Origin: an uncultured bacterium
Lineage (GTDB): Bacteria > Bacteroidota > Bacteroidia > Bacteroidales > Muribaculaceae
Length of the DNA stretch: 64,000 nucleotides
Assembly (NCBI GenBank): GCA_945612775.1
Contig: CALZAF010000001.1
Span: 61,117-125,116 of the forward strand
Reading direction: 5' to 3'
A model generated the notes under the pieces. The model did no database searches. It had not been told where the DNA came from and saw only the letters and a program-made list of their open reading frames with translations. The translations under genes and the position numbers were made by a program. Of this stretch, positions 46,905 through 55,245 are shown in pieces; positions within the stretch are counted from its first letter, which is position 1; the number at the start of each line of letters is the position of its first letter.

Positions 46905-47618
46905 ATGAGGGAGCGACTATTTCGATTTAAGCAGTTTAGCGTGAGCCATAACAAATGTGCCATGAAGGTTGGTACCGATGGCGTTTTGCTTGGAGCGTGG
47001 TGTGATGTTGAAAATGCCACGAATGTGCTCGATGTGGGCACCGGAAGTGGATTGATAGCCCTTATGGTGGCTCAGCGCAATAGCACTGCAAGGATTACCG
47101 CTATCGACATAGAACCGCTCGCAGCGGAGGAAGCAAATGAGAATTTTCAGAATAGTCCATGGAGTGATAGGTTGCATGCCGAATTGGCGGATTTCGTGAC
47201 ATTTGCCACTACCACAGAGCAACGATTTGATTTGATAGTGTCAAATCCGCCTTTTTTTGCAGATTCGCTGAAGTCGCCCGATGCTAATAGATCAACGGCT
47301 CGGCACACCGATCAACTACCGTTTTCAAAACTGATTAGCGGAGCGGCTGCGATGCTTGCACCCAATGGCATTATTTGCCTTATCACACCTGCTGATAGCG
47401 AAAACTGTATAGCTGAACTCGCAATCGAAAATTCGCTCTATATAGTGGGCAAAACCTATGTCCATCCCACTGTTGGCGCCGATGCCAAACGAATATTATG
47501 GAAGATATCGGCATGCAATACAAACTGCGTAGAAAACGCCCTGACAATAGAAATTGAAAGGCACAAATATACCGACCAATACATCAATCTAACTCGAGAT
47601 TTCTATCTGAAGATGTAA
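46905..47618 (+). CDS. tRNA1(Val) (adenine37-N6)-methyltransferase (YfiC/TrmN6-like)
   Basis: A 237-residue SAM-dependent methyltransferase. Motif I VLDVGTGSGLIALMVAQR is near 41-58 and the N6-adenine catalytic motif NPPFF is at 114-118. It has the family N-terminus FRFKQFSVSHNKCAMKVGTDGVLLGAW (in parts). This matches YfiC/TrmN6, which methylates A37 of tRNA1(Val). It lies 5 bases after dus. Confidence 0.9.
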   Translation: MRERLFRFKQFSVSHNKCAMKVGTDGVLLGAWCDVENATNVLDVGTGSGLIALMVAQRNSTARITAIDIEPLAAEEANENFQNSPWSDRLHAELADFVTFATTTEQRFDLIVSNPPFFADSLKSPDANRSTARHTDQLPFSKLISGAAAMLAPNGIICLITPADSENCIAELAIENSLYIVGKTYVHPTVGADAKRILWKISACNTNCVENALTIEIERHKYTDQYINLTRDFYLKM

Positions 47619-48017
47619 TGCCCTTTACATCGAAAATAATAGCTTAAAAAAGATGAGATATTTTTTAAATAATAACCACAATATTTTAGACCTATATTTT
47701 GAAAACAACATTCAAAAAGCACACCATTTGCTTATAAATTGTAGGCAATTTGCCAATTTTATTACATTATCAATATATCAAACGCCTATATTTTCTGCTT
47801 AATTATTTTAAAATGATATTATATCGGTCTGTTATATACATGTTTTTCACATATTCGAAAATTTTACTTACAATTTACATTTTATATAATCATCTAACAT
47901 ACAACACATTAACAAAAATATTAAAATTTTTTCCTTATAATATATTATAATTTGAAATTAAAGATTATTTTTGCAGTCGATTTTTGAAATAACAGCATTA
48001 ATAACGATATAAACACT
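47619..48017. other. Very AT-rich intergenic region upstream of the marC-like gene
   Basis: 399 bases without a credible gene, visibly much more AT-rich than the rest of the window. A -7 element TATTTTTG is at 47966-47973, 45 bases before the next gene, without a good -33. No DnaA box (TTATNCACA) or strong hairpin was found. Confidence 0.55.
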
Positions 48018-48605
48018 ATGTTTTCAGATCTTAATTTCAATGAAATTATTGGGGCTTTTATGGTCCTCTTTGCGATTATCGACATTATAGGTTCAGTTCC
48101 AATCATTATCGGCATTAAGCAGCGCGGAGGCGTTGTGGAGCCATCGAAGGCGGCAATCTATGCAGGCATTTTGCTTACGTTGTTTTTCTACGCCGGCGAA
48201 GGTATCTTAACCCTTTTCCACGTAGATATTGCGTCATTTGCAGCTGCTGGTGCTATTGTGATTTTCCTTGTTGCCATCGAGATGCTTCTCGACATCGAAA
48301 TTTTCCGAAACAACGGTCCGTCGGCTTCAGGAACAATTGTGCCTATAGTCTTCCCGCTCATCGCCGGAGCCGGCACATTCACCACTCTTATTTCTCTTAA
48401 AGCCGAGTATCACGACATCAACATTCTTATCGGGCTTCTGCTCAATATGATTTGGACGTACTTCGTAATTAAGTTAACCGACCCTATCGAGCGCGCGTTG
48501 AGCAAAGGCGGACTATATATGCTTCGCAAATTCTTCGGAATCATCCTTCTCGCAATTTCGGTTAAACTCTTCACAACCAATTTTGCGCAACTTTTCCAAA
48601 TATAA
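48018..48605 (+). CDS. MarC-family integral membrane protein
   Basis: A 195-residue protein with about six transmembrane helices. The pattern MVLFAIIDIIGSVPIIIGI at the N-terminus and PIVFPLIAGAGTFTTLISL in the middle match the MarC/UPF0056 family. The role of this family is not known; the old link to multiple antibiotic resistance was withdrawn for E. coli MarC. It is monocistronic. Confidence 0.88.
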   Translation: MFSDLNFNEIIGAFMVLFAIIDIIGSVPIIIGIKQRGGVVEPSKAAIYAGILLTLFFYAGEGILTLFHVDIASFAAAGAIVIFLVAIEMLLDIEIFRNNGPSASGTIVPIVFPLIAGAGTFTTLISLKAEYHDINILIGLLLNMIWTYFVIKLTDPIERALSKGGLYMLRKFFGIILLAISVKLFTTNFAQLFQI

Positions 48606-48748
48606 ACCTTGTCCTATACATTTTTATCGAAAAAACTATGAGCTGTGCAGCAGCAATTTACGCTACTGTACAGCTTATTTTATATCTACGCTAAGACCAT
48701 CCCCGCAATCCTACAATCCGCTTTAGCCACTGTATATGGCACAAAAAG

Positions 48749-48783
48749 AAAAGCCGCAACAGCTATTACTGAAGCGGCTTTTT
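48749..48783 (-). terminator. Terminator of the tRNA-Glu gene
   Basis: AAAAGCCGC (48749-48757) pairs with GCGGCTTTT (48774-48782), 16-nt loop. On the minus strand the stem is followed by TTTTCTTTTTG. It lies 11 bases after the tRNA. Confidence 0.8.
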
Positions 48784-48793
48784 GAGGTTGATG

Positions 48794-48866
48794 TAGTGAA
48801 TCCGGGAATCGAACCCGGGTCTCCACCGTGAGAGGGTGGCGTGCTAGGCCACTACACTAAATCACC
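48794..48866 (-). tRNA. tRNA-Glu (anticodon CTC)
   Basis: A 73-nt cloverleaf on the minus strand. The anticodon stem-loop CCACC-CTCTCAC-GGTGG has anticodon CTC, which reads GAG. The T-arm is CCGGG-TTCGATT-CCCGG. The D-arm GTGTAGTGGCCTAGCAC is typical of tRNA-Glu. The acceptor pairs GGTGATT with ATTCACT with a T-T mismatch at 6-67 and a G-T pair at 1-72. The discriminator is A and CCA is not encoded (next bases CATCAACC). A promoter (48877-48907) and a terminator flank it. Confidence 0.93.
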
Positions 48867-48876
48867 TTTGCGAGTG

Positions 48877-48907
48877 CAAAATTATAAAATTTTTCATGAA
48901 TGAGAAA
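48877..48907 (-). promoter_or_regulatory. Promoter of tRNA-Glu
   Basis: On the minus strand TTTC (48904-48907, three of four), 19 bases and TAATTTTG (48877-48884) form a -33/-7 pair. The start would be a few bases ahead of the mature tRNA. Confidence 0.65.
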
Positions 48908-49043
48908 GTTTTTTCTAAGAAAAAATGCGAATTTCTTCAAAGTTTTTGCCAATTTTTGCCAATAAGCGTTCATTCCGCTACATGTGGGGATATATTTTAG
49001 AGGAAAAACGATTATCTTTGTAACAAACTTAGATGAAATATTT

Positions 49044-49682
49044 ATGGAACTTAATAAAATAGGTGTGTTGTTCGACCTTGACGGCGTGTTAATCGACACA
49101 GAAACGCAATACTCGGTATTTTGGGGCGAAATGGGCGATAAATACCTGGGCAATGGCAAAGAGTTTGCCGCCAGAATCAAAGGCAGCAACCTTTCTACAA
49201 TTCTTAATGGCAATTTCCCTGACATAGATCTTCAAAAGGATATTGTGAAGCAGCTCGACGAGTTTCAGGCTAACATGTCTTTTGACATCTATCCGGGTGT
49301 AATAGAGTTTATTCAGCAGCTCGAAGAGAACGGAATACCTATGTGCATAGTCACAAGCAGCGACGATCGCAAGATGGAGTCATTGTTTGTTCAACAGCCC
49401 TATTTCAGACAGGCTTTCCGAAACATAATCACCGGTGACCAAGTAACAAAATCAAAGCCTGATCCCGAGTGCTTTCTCAAAGGCGCCAAACTCATCGACC
49501 GAGACATACGCAACTGCTACGTATTCGAAGATTCGATGCAAGGCATATCGGCAGGCATTTCATCTGGGGCCACCGTGATTGCCCTCGACACCACTTGCAG
49601 CAGAAGCGCCATCCTCAAGCTAACAGGCAACATCATCAGCTCTTTTGAGCATTTTGGCGTGAGCGACATGCTAAAATTTTAA
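49044..49682 (+). CDS. HAD-superfamily phosphatase (beta-phosphoglucomutase-like)
   Basis: A 212-residue HAD subfamily IA hydrolase, starting at ATG 49044 (MELNKIGVLFDLDG); a GTG 60 bases upstream is in frame but precedes a TATCTTTG -7 element at 49013-49020. The nucleophile Asp11 is in FDLDGVLIDTE. Motif II is IVTSSDD, motif III Lys is in GDQVTKSKPDPECF, and motif IV is VFEDSMQGISAG. It fits beta-phosphoglucomutase or sugar-phosphate phosphatases. The substrate is not predictable. Confidence 0.88.
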   Translation: MELNKIGVLFDLDGVLIDTETQYSVFWGEMGDKYLGNGKEFAARIKGSNLSTILNGNFPDIDLQKDIVKQLDEFQANMSFDIYPGVIEFIQQLEENGIPMCIVTSSDDRKMESLFVQQPYFRQAFRNIITGDQVTKSKPDPECFLKGAKLIDRDIRNCYVFEDSMQGISAGISSGATVIALDTTCSRSAILKLTGNIISSFEHFGVSDMLKF

Positions 49683-49869
49683 GCGAATAATAGCAACTAT
49701 CGCATTTGCAAAGCGATTTTTGTGCTTAAAGAGTAATTTTTCTGAAAATTATTTTTCAAAAGGCATTTAAGCCTAATATACAATTATTTCTTGAATAAAT
49801 AATTATAATCGAACTATTATAAAATACTAATATTCGCAAAGTTAGAGCCGCTGAATGCACATACCCCGC

Positions 49870-49907
49870 ATCCCTACTTATTGTTGTTATATACAATAAG
49901 TAGGGAT
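49870..49907 (+). terminator. Perfect 14-bp hairpin, probable terminator of the HAD gene
   Basis: ATCCCTACTTATTG (49870-49883) and its exact complement (49894-49907) flank a 10-nt loop, followed by ATTGTTTTTGC. It lies 190 bases after the HAD stop. The imperfect T-run and distance leave open a role as a regulator site or as the end of a small RNA. Confidence 0.6.
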
Positions 49908-49971
49908 ATTGTTTTTGCAACAATAACACATAATGCTGTTAATTAGCCACTTAGTGCCATAATATTTTTAA

Positions 49972-50034
49972 AATTTTGTTTGATTAGTCAATATAAGTTA
50001 TTATATTTGCAATACATAAACCTCAAACAAAATT
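49972..50034. promoter_or_regulatory. Operator-like 12-bp inverted repeat bracketing the xyl promoter
   Basis: AATTTTGTTTGA (49972-49983) and TCAAACAAAATT (50023-50034) are exact inverted copies, 51 bases centre to centre (about five helical turns). The left copy covers the -33 element and the right copy ends just before the regulator ATG. The arrangement fits autoregulation by the Nudix-type regulator; this is inference. Confidence 0.65.
49979..50009 (+). promoter_or_regulatory. Promoter of the xylose operon
   Basis: TTTG (49979-49982), 19 bases and TATATTTG (50002-50009) match the consensus exactly. The start is expected near 50016. Confidence 0.82.
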
Positions 50035-50035
50035 C

Positions 50036-50767
50036 ATGATGATAGAACAAAATCCCCCATTAGCTCATCACCATATTTCTGTTGATTGCGTTGTTGTAGG
50101 TTTCGATGGTGAGCAACTGAAAGTGTTACTTTTGAAGCGTACAATCAAGGAAGATGGTAATGAATATCACGACATGAAACTTCCTGGAAGCCTTATCTAT
50201 GAAGATGAGGACCTTGACGCTGCTGCACAACGTGTTCTTCATGAGCAAGCTGGCATAAAGCGTATGACTCTCGAACAGTTCAAGGCGTTCGGCTCTCGCG
50301 ACCGTACTAAGAATATCAAGGACGTGAAATGGCTCGAGCGTGCTATTCAAATGAAAGTGGACAGAATTGTAACAATCGCCTACCTGGCGCTGGTAAAGAT
50401 TTCGTCGAGCACTGCATCGTTTACGGCAGCCGGCAACGAACTCTGCTGGATACCAATCGACAATCCGGGCGAATTGGCTTTCGACCACAATATTATTATA
50501 CAAGAGGCCATCAAGCGCATCCGCCAAGCGGTTTCTACCGACCCTATCAACCTCTTTCAACTGCTGCCGCACAAGTTTACTGCCCTACAGCTGCGCACTT
50601 TATTTGAAAGAATTTATGGCAAGGCGCTCGATGTGAGAAATTTCCAAAAGAAGCTGAAGCAAATGACTTATGTGGTGGCGCTTGACGAATACGAGAAAAA
50701 CGTGGCTCACCGCGCAGCTCGATACTACCGATTCGACAAGGTGGAATACAACAAGACTCGCAGATAA
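50036..50767 (+). CDS. Nudix-domain transcriptional regulator (NrtR-like), probable xylose regulator
   Basis: A 243-residue protein with an N-terminal Nudix domain (about 10-150) and a C-terminal winged helix (about 160-243), the NrtR architecture. The Nudix box is degenerate: SLIYEDEDLDAAAQRVLHEQAGI keeps the first Glu, Arg and Gly but has Val and Gln where catalytic Glu residues belong. It is probably a sugar-sensing rather than hydrolytic domain. In Bacteroides, Nudix-type regulators are known for arabinose and xylose genes. Its place ahead of xylB-xylA-xylE makes it the likely xylose regulator. A second ATG three bases later (MIEQN) is equally possible. Confidence 0.85.
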   Translation: MMIEQNPPLAHHHISVDCVVVGFDGEQLKVLLLKRTIKEDGNEYHDMKLPGSLIYEDEDLDAAAQRVLHEQAGIKRMTLEQFKAFGSRDRTKNIKDVKWLERAIQMKVDRIVTIAYLALVKISSSTASFTAAGNELCWIPIDNPGELAFDHNIIIQEAIKRIRQAVSTDPINLFQLLPHKFTALQLRTLFERIYGKALDVRNFQKKLKQMTYVVALDEYEKNVAHRAARYYRFDKVEYNKTRR

Positions 50768-50816
50768 ATACCAAAAAGAATTAACTCACATAACTTATAA
50801 CCAATTAATCAACATA

Positions 50817-52304
50817 ATGTATCTATTAGGTTACGACATAGGCAGCTCATCTGTAAAAGCAAGCATAGTTGAAGCCGAAAGCGGCAAATGTGTAGCATCT
50901 ACATTCTTCCCCAAGAGCGAAGCTCCGATTATGTCGAAACAGACAGGATGGGCCGAACAGAATCCTGAAGATTGGTGGCAATATCTCAAGTCGGCTACAG
51001 CCGAAGTGTTAAGCACTTCGCGCATTGATGCAGCCGACATTCGTGCCATCGGCATCTCTTACCAGATGCACGGACTCGTATGTGTTGACAGCGCTCAAAA
51101 TGTTGTTCGTCCGTCGATAATCTGGTGCGACTCGCGCGCTGTGCCATTTGGAGAAAAAGCATTTAGAGAACTTGGCGAAGAATTTTGCCTTGAGCACATG
51201 CTCAACTCACCAGGTAACTTCACCGCCATGAAGCTGGCTTGGGTAAAGGAAAATGAACCTGACACTTTTGCCAAGATTCACAAATTTATGCTTCCAGGCG
51301 ATTATATCGCAATGCGTCTGAGTGGTGAAATATGCACTACCACTTCTGGCCTATCAGAAGGCATACTCTGGGACTTCAAGAACAACAGCATTGCCAAGTC
51401 ACTACTTGATCATTTTGGGATAGACGAAAGCCTCGTAGCTAACATTCGCCCTACTTTCGCTGAGCAGGGACGAGTATCAGCCGCAGCAGCTCGAGAATTA
51501 GGCCTACACGAAGGTACACCTATCACCTACCGCGCTGGCGACCAACCCAACAACGCTCTTTCGCTTAACGTATTCAATCCCGGCGAAATTGCTTCTACCG
51601 CAGGAACTTCTGGCGTAGTATATGGCGTGAATGGCAATGTGGACTACGACAAGAAGTCGCGAGTTAACACATTTGCACACGTAAATCACACTGCCGAGAA
51701 TCCTCGCACTGGCGTATTGCTATGCATAAATGGTACCGGAATCCTTAATTCTTGGACCAAACGCAACTTTATGGCAAATGGCATATCATACGCTCAGATG
51801 AACGTCCTTGCTGCCCAATCACCTATAGGAAGCAAGGGCATAAGCATTCTTCCTTTTGGCAACGGGGCTGAAAGAGTGCTTGAAAATAGAGAAATAGGCT
51901 GCTCAATTCACGGCATTAATTTCAACAACCACTCTATTAGCAACATAGCTCGCGCTGTGCAAGAAGGCATCGTATTCTCATTTAAGTATGGTATCGAAAT
52001 AATGGAACAAATGGGTATGGATGTTAAGAAGATACATGCCGGCAATGCCAATATGTTCCTTAGCCCAGTATTCCGAAACACACTTGCTGGCGTAACTGGC
52101 GCAACCATCGAACTCTTCGACACCGATGGCTCGGTAGGCGCAGCCAAGGGCGCAGGTATCGGAGCCGGAATATATCGCGACAACAACGAAGCATTTGCTT
52201 CGCTCGAACGACTTGAAGTGATTGAGCCCGATGTAACACATGCCGCCGACTATGCCGAAGCTTATTCGCAATGGAAGTCGCGCCTTGAAAACGAAATCAA
52301 ATAA
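50817..52304 (+). CDS. xylB: Xylulokinase XylB
   Basis: XylB phosphorylates D-xylulose to xylulose 5-phosphate, which enters the pentose phosphate pathway. From ATG 50817 the product has 495 residues and begins [16 protein letters not shown], the FGGY phosphate-binding loop. QMHGLVCVD is a xylulokinase-type motif, [25 protein letters not shown] (in parts) is the second ATPase motif, and the C-terminal [14 protein letters not shown] is typical. A longer frame from 50670 overlaps the regulator and is unlikely. It lies 49 bases after the regulator and 62 before xylA. Confidence 0.94.
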   Translation: MYLLGYDIGSSSVKASIVEAESGKCVASTFFPKSEAPIMSKQTGWAEQNPEDWWQYLKSATAEVLSTSRIDAADIRAIGISYQMHGLVCVDSAQNVVRPSIIWCDSRAVPFGEKAFRELGEEFCLEHMLNSPGNFTAMKLAWVKENEPDTFAKIHKFMLPGDYIAMRLSGEICTTTSGLSEGILWDFKNNSIAKSLLDHFGIDESLVANIRPTFAEQGRVSAAAARELGLHEGTPITYRAGDQPNNALSLNVFNPGEIASTAGTSGVVYGVNGNVDYDKKSRVNTFAHVNHTAENPRTGVLLCINGTGILNSWTKRNFMANGISYAQMNVLAAQSPIGSKGISILPFGNGAERVLENREIGCSIHGINFNNHSISNIARAVQEGIVFSFKYGIEIMEQMGMDVKKIHAGNANMFLSPVFRNTLAGVTGATIELFDTDGSVGAAKGAGIGAGIYRDNNEAFASLERLEVIEPDVTHAADYAEAYSQWKSRLENEIK

Positions 52305-52366
52305 TAATAATAACATCAATAACAATTAATCTAACATCAGTTAGTAAATACAGTACAAATAAAGCT

Positions 52367-53683
52367 ATGGCAACAAATGAATTCTTTCCTGAAATAGGAA
52401 AAATAAAGTTCGAAGGTAAAGATTCGAAGAATCCAATGGCATTTCACTACTACGATGCCGAAAAAGTAATCATGGGCAAACCTATGAAAGACTGGTTGCG
52501 TTTTGCAATGGCTTGGTGGCACACTCTTTGTGCTGATGGTGGCGACCAATTTGGTGGCGGCACTAAGACATTCCCATGGAATGAAGAAACCGACGCTCTC
52601 GCTCGCGCAAAGAAGAAAGCTGACGCTGGTTTCGAAATCATGTCGAAACTTGGCATCAACTACTATTGCTTCCACGACATCGACTTAATCTCAGAAGGCA
52701 GCTCGGTAGAAGAATATGAGGCAAACATGAAGGCTATCGTGGCATATCTAAAGGAAAAGATGGACGAAACTGGCATCAAGTTGCTTTGGTCAACCGCTAA
52801 CGTTTTCGGTCACAAGCGCTATATGAACGGTGCTTCTACCAATCCTGATTTCGACGTTGTAGCTCGCGCTATCGTTCAAATCAAGAACGCTATCGATGCC
52901 GGCATTGCTCTCGGTGCTGAAAACTACGTATTCTGGGGCGGTCGCGAAGGATATATGAGCTTGCTCAACACCGACCAAAAGCGTGAAAAGGAACACATGG
53001 CTACTATGCTTCGTATGGCTCGCGACTATGCTCGTGCTAAGGGCTTTAAGGGCACTTTCCTTATCGAACCTAAGCCAATGGAACCAACTAAGCACCAATA
53101 CGACGTTGACACCGAAACAGTTATCGGATTCCTCCGCGCTCACGGTCTCGACAAGGACTTCAAGGTTAATATCGAAGTAAACCACGCTACTCTTGCAGGT
53201 CACACATTCGAACACGAACTTGCTGTGGCTGTAGATAACGGCATGCTTGGTTCAATCGATGCTAACCGTGGCGATATGCAGAATGGCTGGGATACCGACC
53301 AATTCCCTATCGACCAATTCGAACTCGTTCAAGCTTGGATGCAGATTATCCGCAACGGTGGCCTTGGCACTGGCGGCACAAACTTCGATGCTAAGACTCG
53401 TCGTAACTCTACCGACCTCGACGACATTTTCCTCGCTCACATCAGCGGTATGGATGCTATGGCTCGCGCTCTCGAAAATGCAGCTCGCTTGCTCGAAGAA
53501 TCTCCATATAAGAAGATGTTTGCAGAGCGCTATGCATCGTTCGACTCTGGCTTGGGCAAGAAATTCGAAGACGGCGAGATGACTCTCGAAGAAGCTTACG
53601 AATATGGCAAGCAAGTTGGCGAACCAAAGCAAACAAGCGGTAAGCAAGAATTATATGAGGCTATTGTAGCAATGTATTGCTAA
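52367..53683 (+). CDS. xylA: Xylose isomerase XylA
   Basis: XylA interconverts D-xylose and D-xylulose. The 438 residues match class II enzymes. Catalytic His is in [10 protein letters not shown], the metal-binding Glu in [16 protein letters not shown], and a further metal site in [28 protein letters not shown] and GSIDANRGD are also typical. It stands between xylB and xylE. Codons look strongly biased toward a few forms (GCT, CGC, AAC), which suggests high expression; this is an impression, not a calculation. Confidence 0.97.
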   Translation: MATNEFFPEIGKIKFEGKDSKNPMAFHYYDAEKVIMGKPMKDWLRFAMAWWHTLCADGGDQFGGGTKTFPWNEETDALARAKKKADAGFEIMSKLGINYYCFHDIDLISEGSSVEEYEANMKAIVAYLKEKMDETGIKLLWSTANVFGHKRYMNGASTNPDFDVVARAIVQIKNAIDAGIALGAENYVFWGGREGYMSLLNTDQKREKEHMATMLRMARDYARAKGFKGTFLIEPKPMEPTKHQYDVDTETVIGFLRAHGLDKDFKVNIEVNHATLAGHTFEHELAVAVDNGMLGSIDANRGDMQNGWDTDQFPIDQFELVQAWMQIIRNGGLGTGGTNFDAKTRRNSTDLDDIFLAHISGMDAMARALENAARLLEESPYKKMFAERYASFDSGLGKKFEDGEMTLEEAYEYGKQVGEPKQTSGKQELYEAIVAMYC

Positions 53684-53720
53684 TATTACACCTTGTTTAT
53701 AATAATACCTTTTAGTTATT

Positions 53721-55160
53721 ATGAATAACTACTCAGAAAAGGGAAGCAAACTCTATCTGTTCTCGATAGTTCTCGTGGCAGTAATCGGCGGCTTGCTGTT
53801 CGGTTACGACACTGCGGTAATATCGGGAGCAGAGGGAGGTCTGCAAGACTTCTTCCGCAATGCTACCGACTTTGATTACACTGATGCATTACATGGATTT
53901 ACATCAGCAAGTGCACTTTTGGGATGTATTATTGGTAGCGCCATTTCGGGTTTTATGTCAAATCGCATTGGCCGTAAGCGTGCACTCGCCGCTGCAGGTC
54001 TGCTATTCCTCCTCTCTGCATTTGGTTCATACAACCCCGAATTCCTATTCTTCGAATACGGAAAACCAAGCCTTTCGCTCTTGGTGGCATTTAACATCTA
54101 TCGTGTGATTGGCGGTATAGGCGTAGGTATAGCGTCTGCCATCTGCCCTATGTATATTGCCGAAATATCGCCAAGCAACCTTCGCGGCACTCTTGTGTCT
54201 TGGAACCAGTTTGCCATCATCTTCGGACAATTGCTTGTTTACTTCGTAAGTTTCATGATTGTGCAATGGGCAAAGGCTTCAAGCCCCGATTTTGCACAAT
54301 GGACCGTAGAAACAGGCTGGCGACTAATGTTTGTTAGCGAAGCAGTTCCTGCTGGAGTATTCACCATATTCATCCTAATGGTTCCCGAAACTCCGCGTTA
54401 CCTCGCCATCAGCGGCAACGACGAAAAAGCGCTTTATGTGCTTAGTAAGATTAATGGTTACGAAAAAGCAAAAGAGATTCTTGCCGATATCAAGAACACC
54501 GTTGAAGAAAAGACCGAACGCCTCCTAACCTATGGCTGGATGGTGATTTTTATTGGCATTATGCTTTCTGTATTCCAGCAAATAGTGGGTATCAATGCAG
54601 TGCTTTACTATGCTCCACGCATTTTCAGCTCGGTAGGTGCCGGCGACTCTATGCAGCAAACCGTGATTATGGGTATAGTTAATATCTCGTTCACACTCGT
54701 AGCCATTTTCACCGTTGAACGCTGGGGCAGAAAGATTCTGCTTATTTCCGGTTCGCTTGGCATGGCCATTGGAGCCTTGAGTTTTGCGCTCTGCAACGCA
54801 ATTAACTTGCCTCCAATTTTGCAGGTTGTTAGCATTATGGTTTATGCAGCATCATTTATGTTCTCATGGGGACCTATTTGCTGGGTTCTTATCTCAGAAA
54901 TATTCCCTAACACTATTCGCGGCGCAGCTGTAGCGATAGCCGTGGCATTCCAGTGGATCTTCAATTTCATCGTCAGCAGCACATTCGTGCCTATGTACAA
55001 CATGGAGATTACCCCTGGCGACGGATTTGGCCACATCTTCGCTTACGCTCTATATGGCGTAATTTGCGTTATCGCTGCAATATTTGTTTGGCGTCTCGTT
55101 CCTGAGACCAAAGGCAAGACTCTTGAAGACATGTCGAAGCTTTGGAAACGCAGAAACTGA
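53721..55160 (+). CDS. xylE: D-xylose:proton symporter (MFS sugar porter, XylE type)
   Basis: A 479-residue sugar porter with 12 predicted transmembrane helices. Motifs of the family are GGLLFGYDTAVISG (about 19-32), RIGRKRAL after helix 2, PETPRYLAISG after helix 6, QQIVGINAVLYYAPRIF in helix 7 and PETKGKTLEDMSKLW at the C-terminus. These match XylE and related proton symporters. It lies 37 bases after xylA and closes the operon; a terminator follows. Confidence 0.92.
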   Translation: MNNYSEKGSKLYLFSIVLVAVIGGLLFGYDTAVISGAEGGLQDFFRNATDFDYTDALHGFTSASALLGCIIGSAISGFMSNRIGRKRALAAAGLLFLLSAFGSYNPEFLFFEYGKPSLSLLVAFNIYRVIGGIGVGIASAICPMYIAEISPSNLRGTLVSWNQFAIIFGQLLVYFVSFMIVQWAKASSPDFAQWTVETGWRLMFVSEAVPAGVFTIFILMVPETPRYLAISGNDEKALYVLSKINGYEKAKEILADIKNTVEEKTERLLTYGWMVIFIGIMLSVFQQIVGINAVLYYAPRIFSSVGAGDSMQQTVIMGIVNISFTLVAIFTVERWGRKILLISGSLGMAIGALSFALCNAINLPPILQVVSIMVYAASFMFSWGPICWVLISEIFPNTIRGAAVAIAVAFQWIFNFIVSSTFVPMYNMEITPGDGFGHIFAYALYGVICVIAAIFVWRLVPETKGKTLEDMSKLWKRRN

Positions 55161-55187
55161 CAAATAGAAGCTAATATACCAAAACAA

Positions 55188-55223
55188 TTAGGGTTCGTTA
55201 CTCCGATGAGTTTCGAACCCTAA
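55188..55223. terminator. Bidirectional terminator between xylE and dnaA
   Basis: TTAGGGTTCG (55188-55197) pairs perfectly with 55214-55223 around a 16-nt loop. It lies between convergent genes. Confidence 0.7.
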
Positions 55224-55245
55224 TAATTTATATATGTCAAACAAG

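Larger units (their letters stand above)
49683..50035. other. Intergenic region upstream of the xylose operon
   Basis: 353 bases without a gene. It holds a 14-bp perfect hairpin (49870-49907), the xyl promoter (49979-50009) and a 12-bp inverted repeat around it (49972-50034). A minus-strand -7-like TAACTTTG (49837-49844) points back toward the HAD gene. Confidence 0.7.

Noticed and set aside
47750..47950. A 66-codon plus-strand frame in the AT-rich gap
   Set aside because: It lacks an ATG start, and its composition is what AT-rich noncoding DNA would give by chance.
50670..50816. XylB start at GTG 50670
   Set aside because: It overlaps the regulator by about 100 bases, and the FGGY kinase N-terminus begins at ATG 50817.
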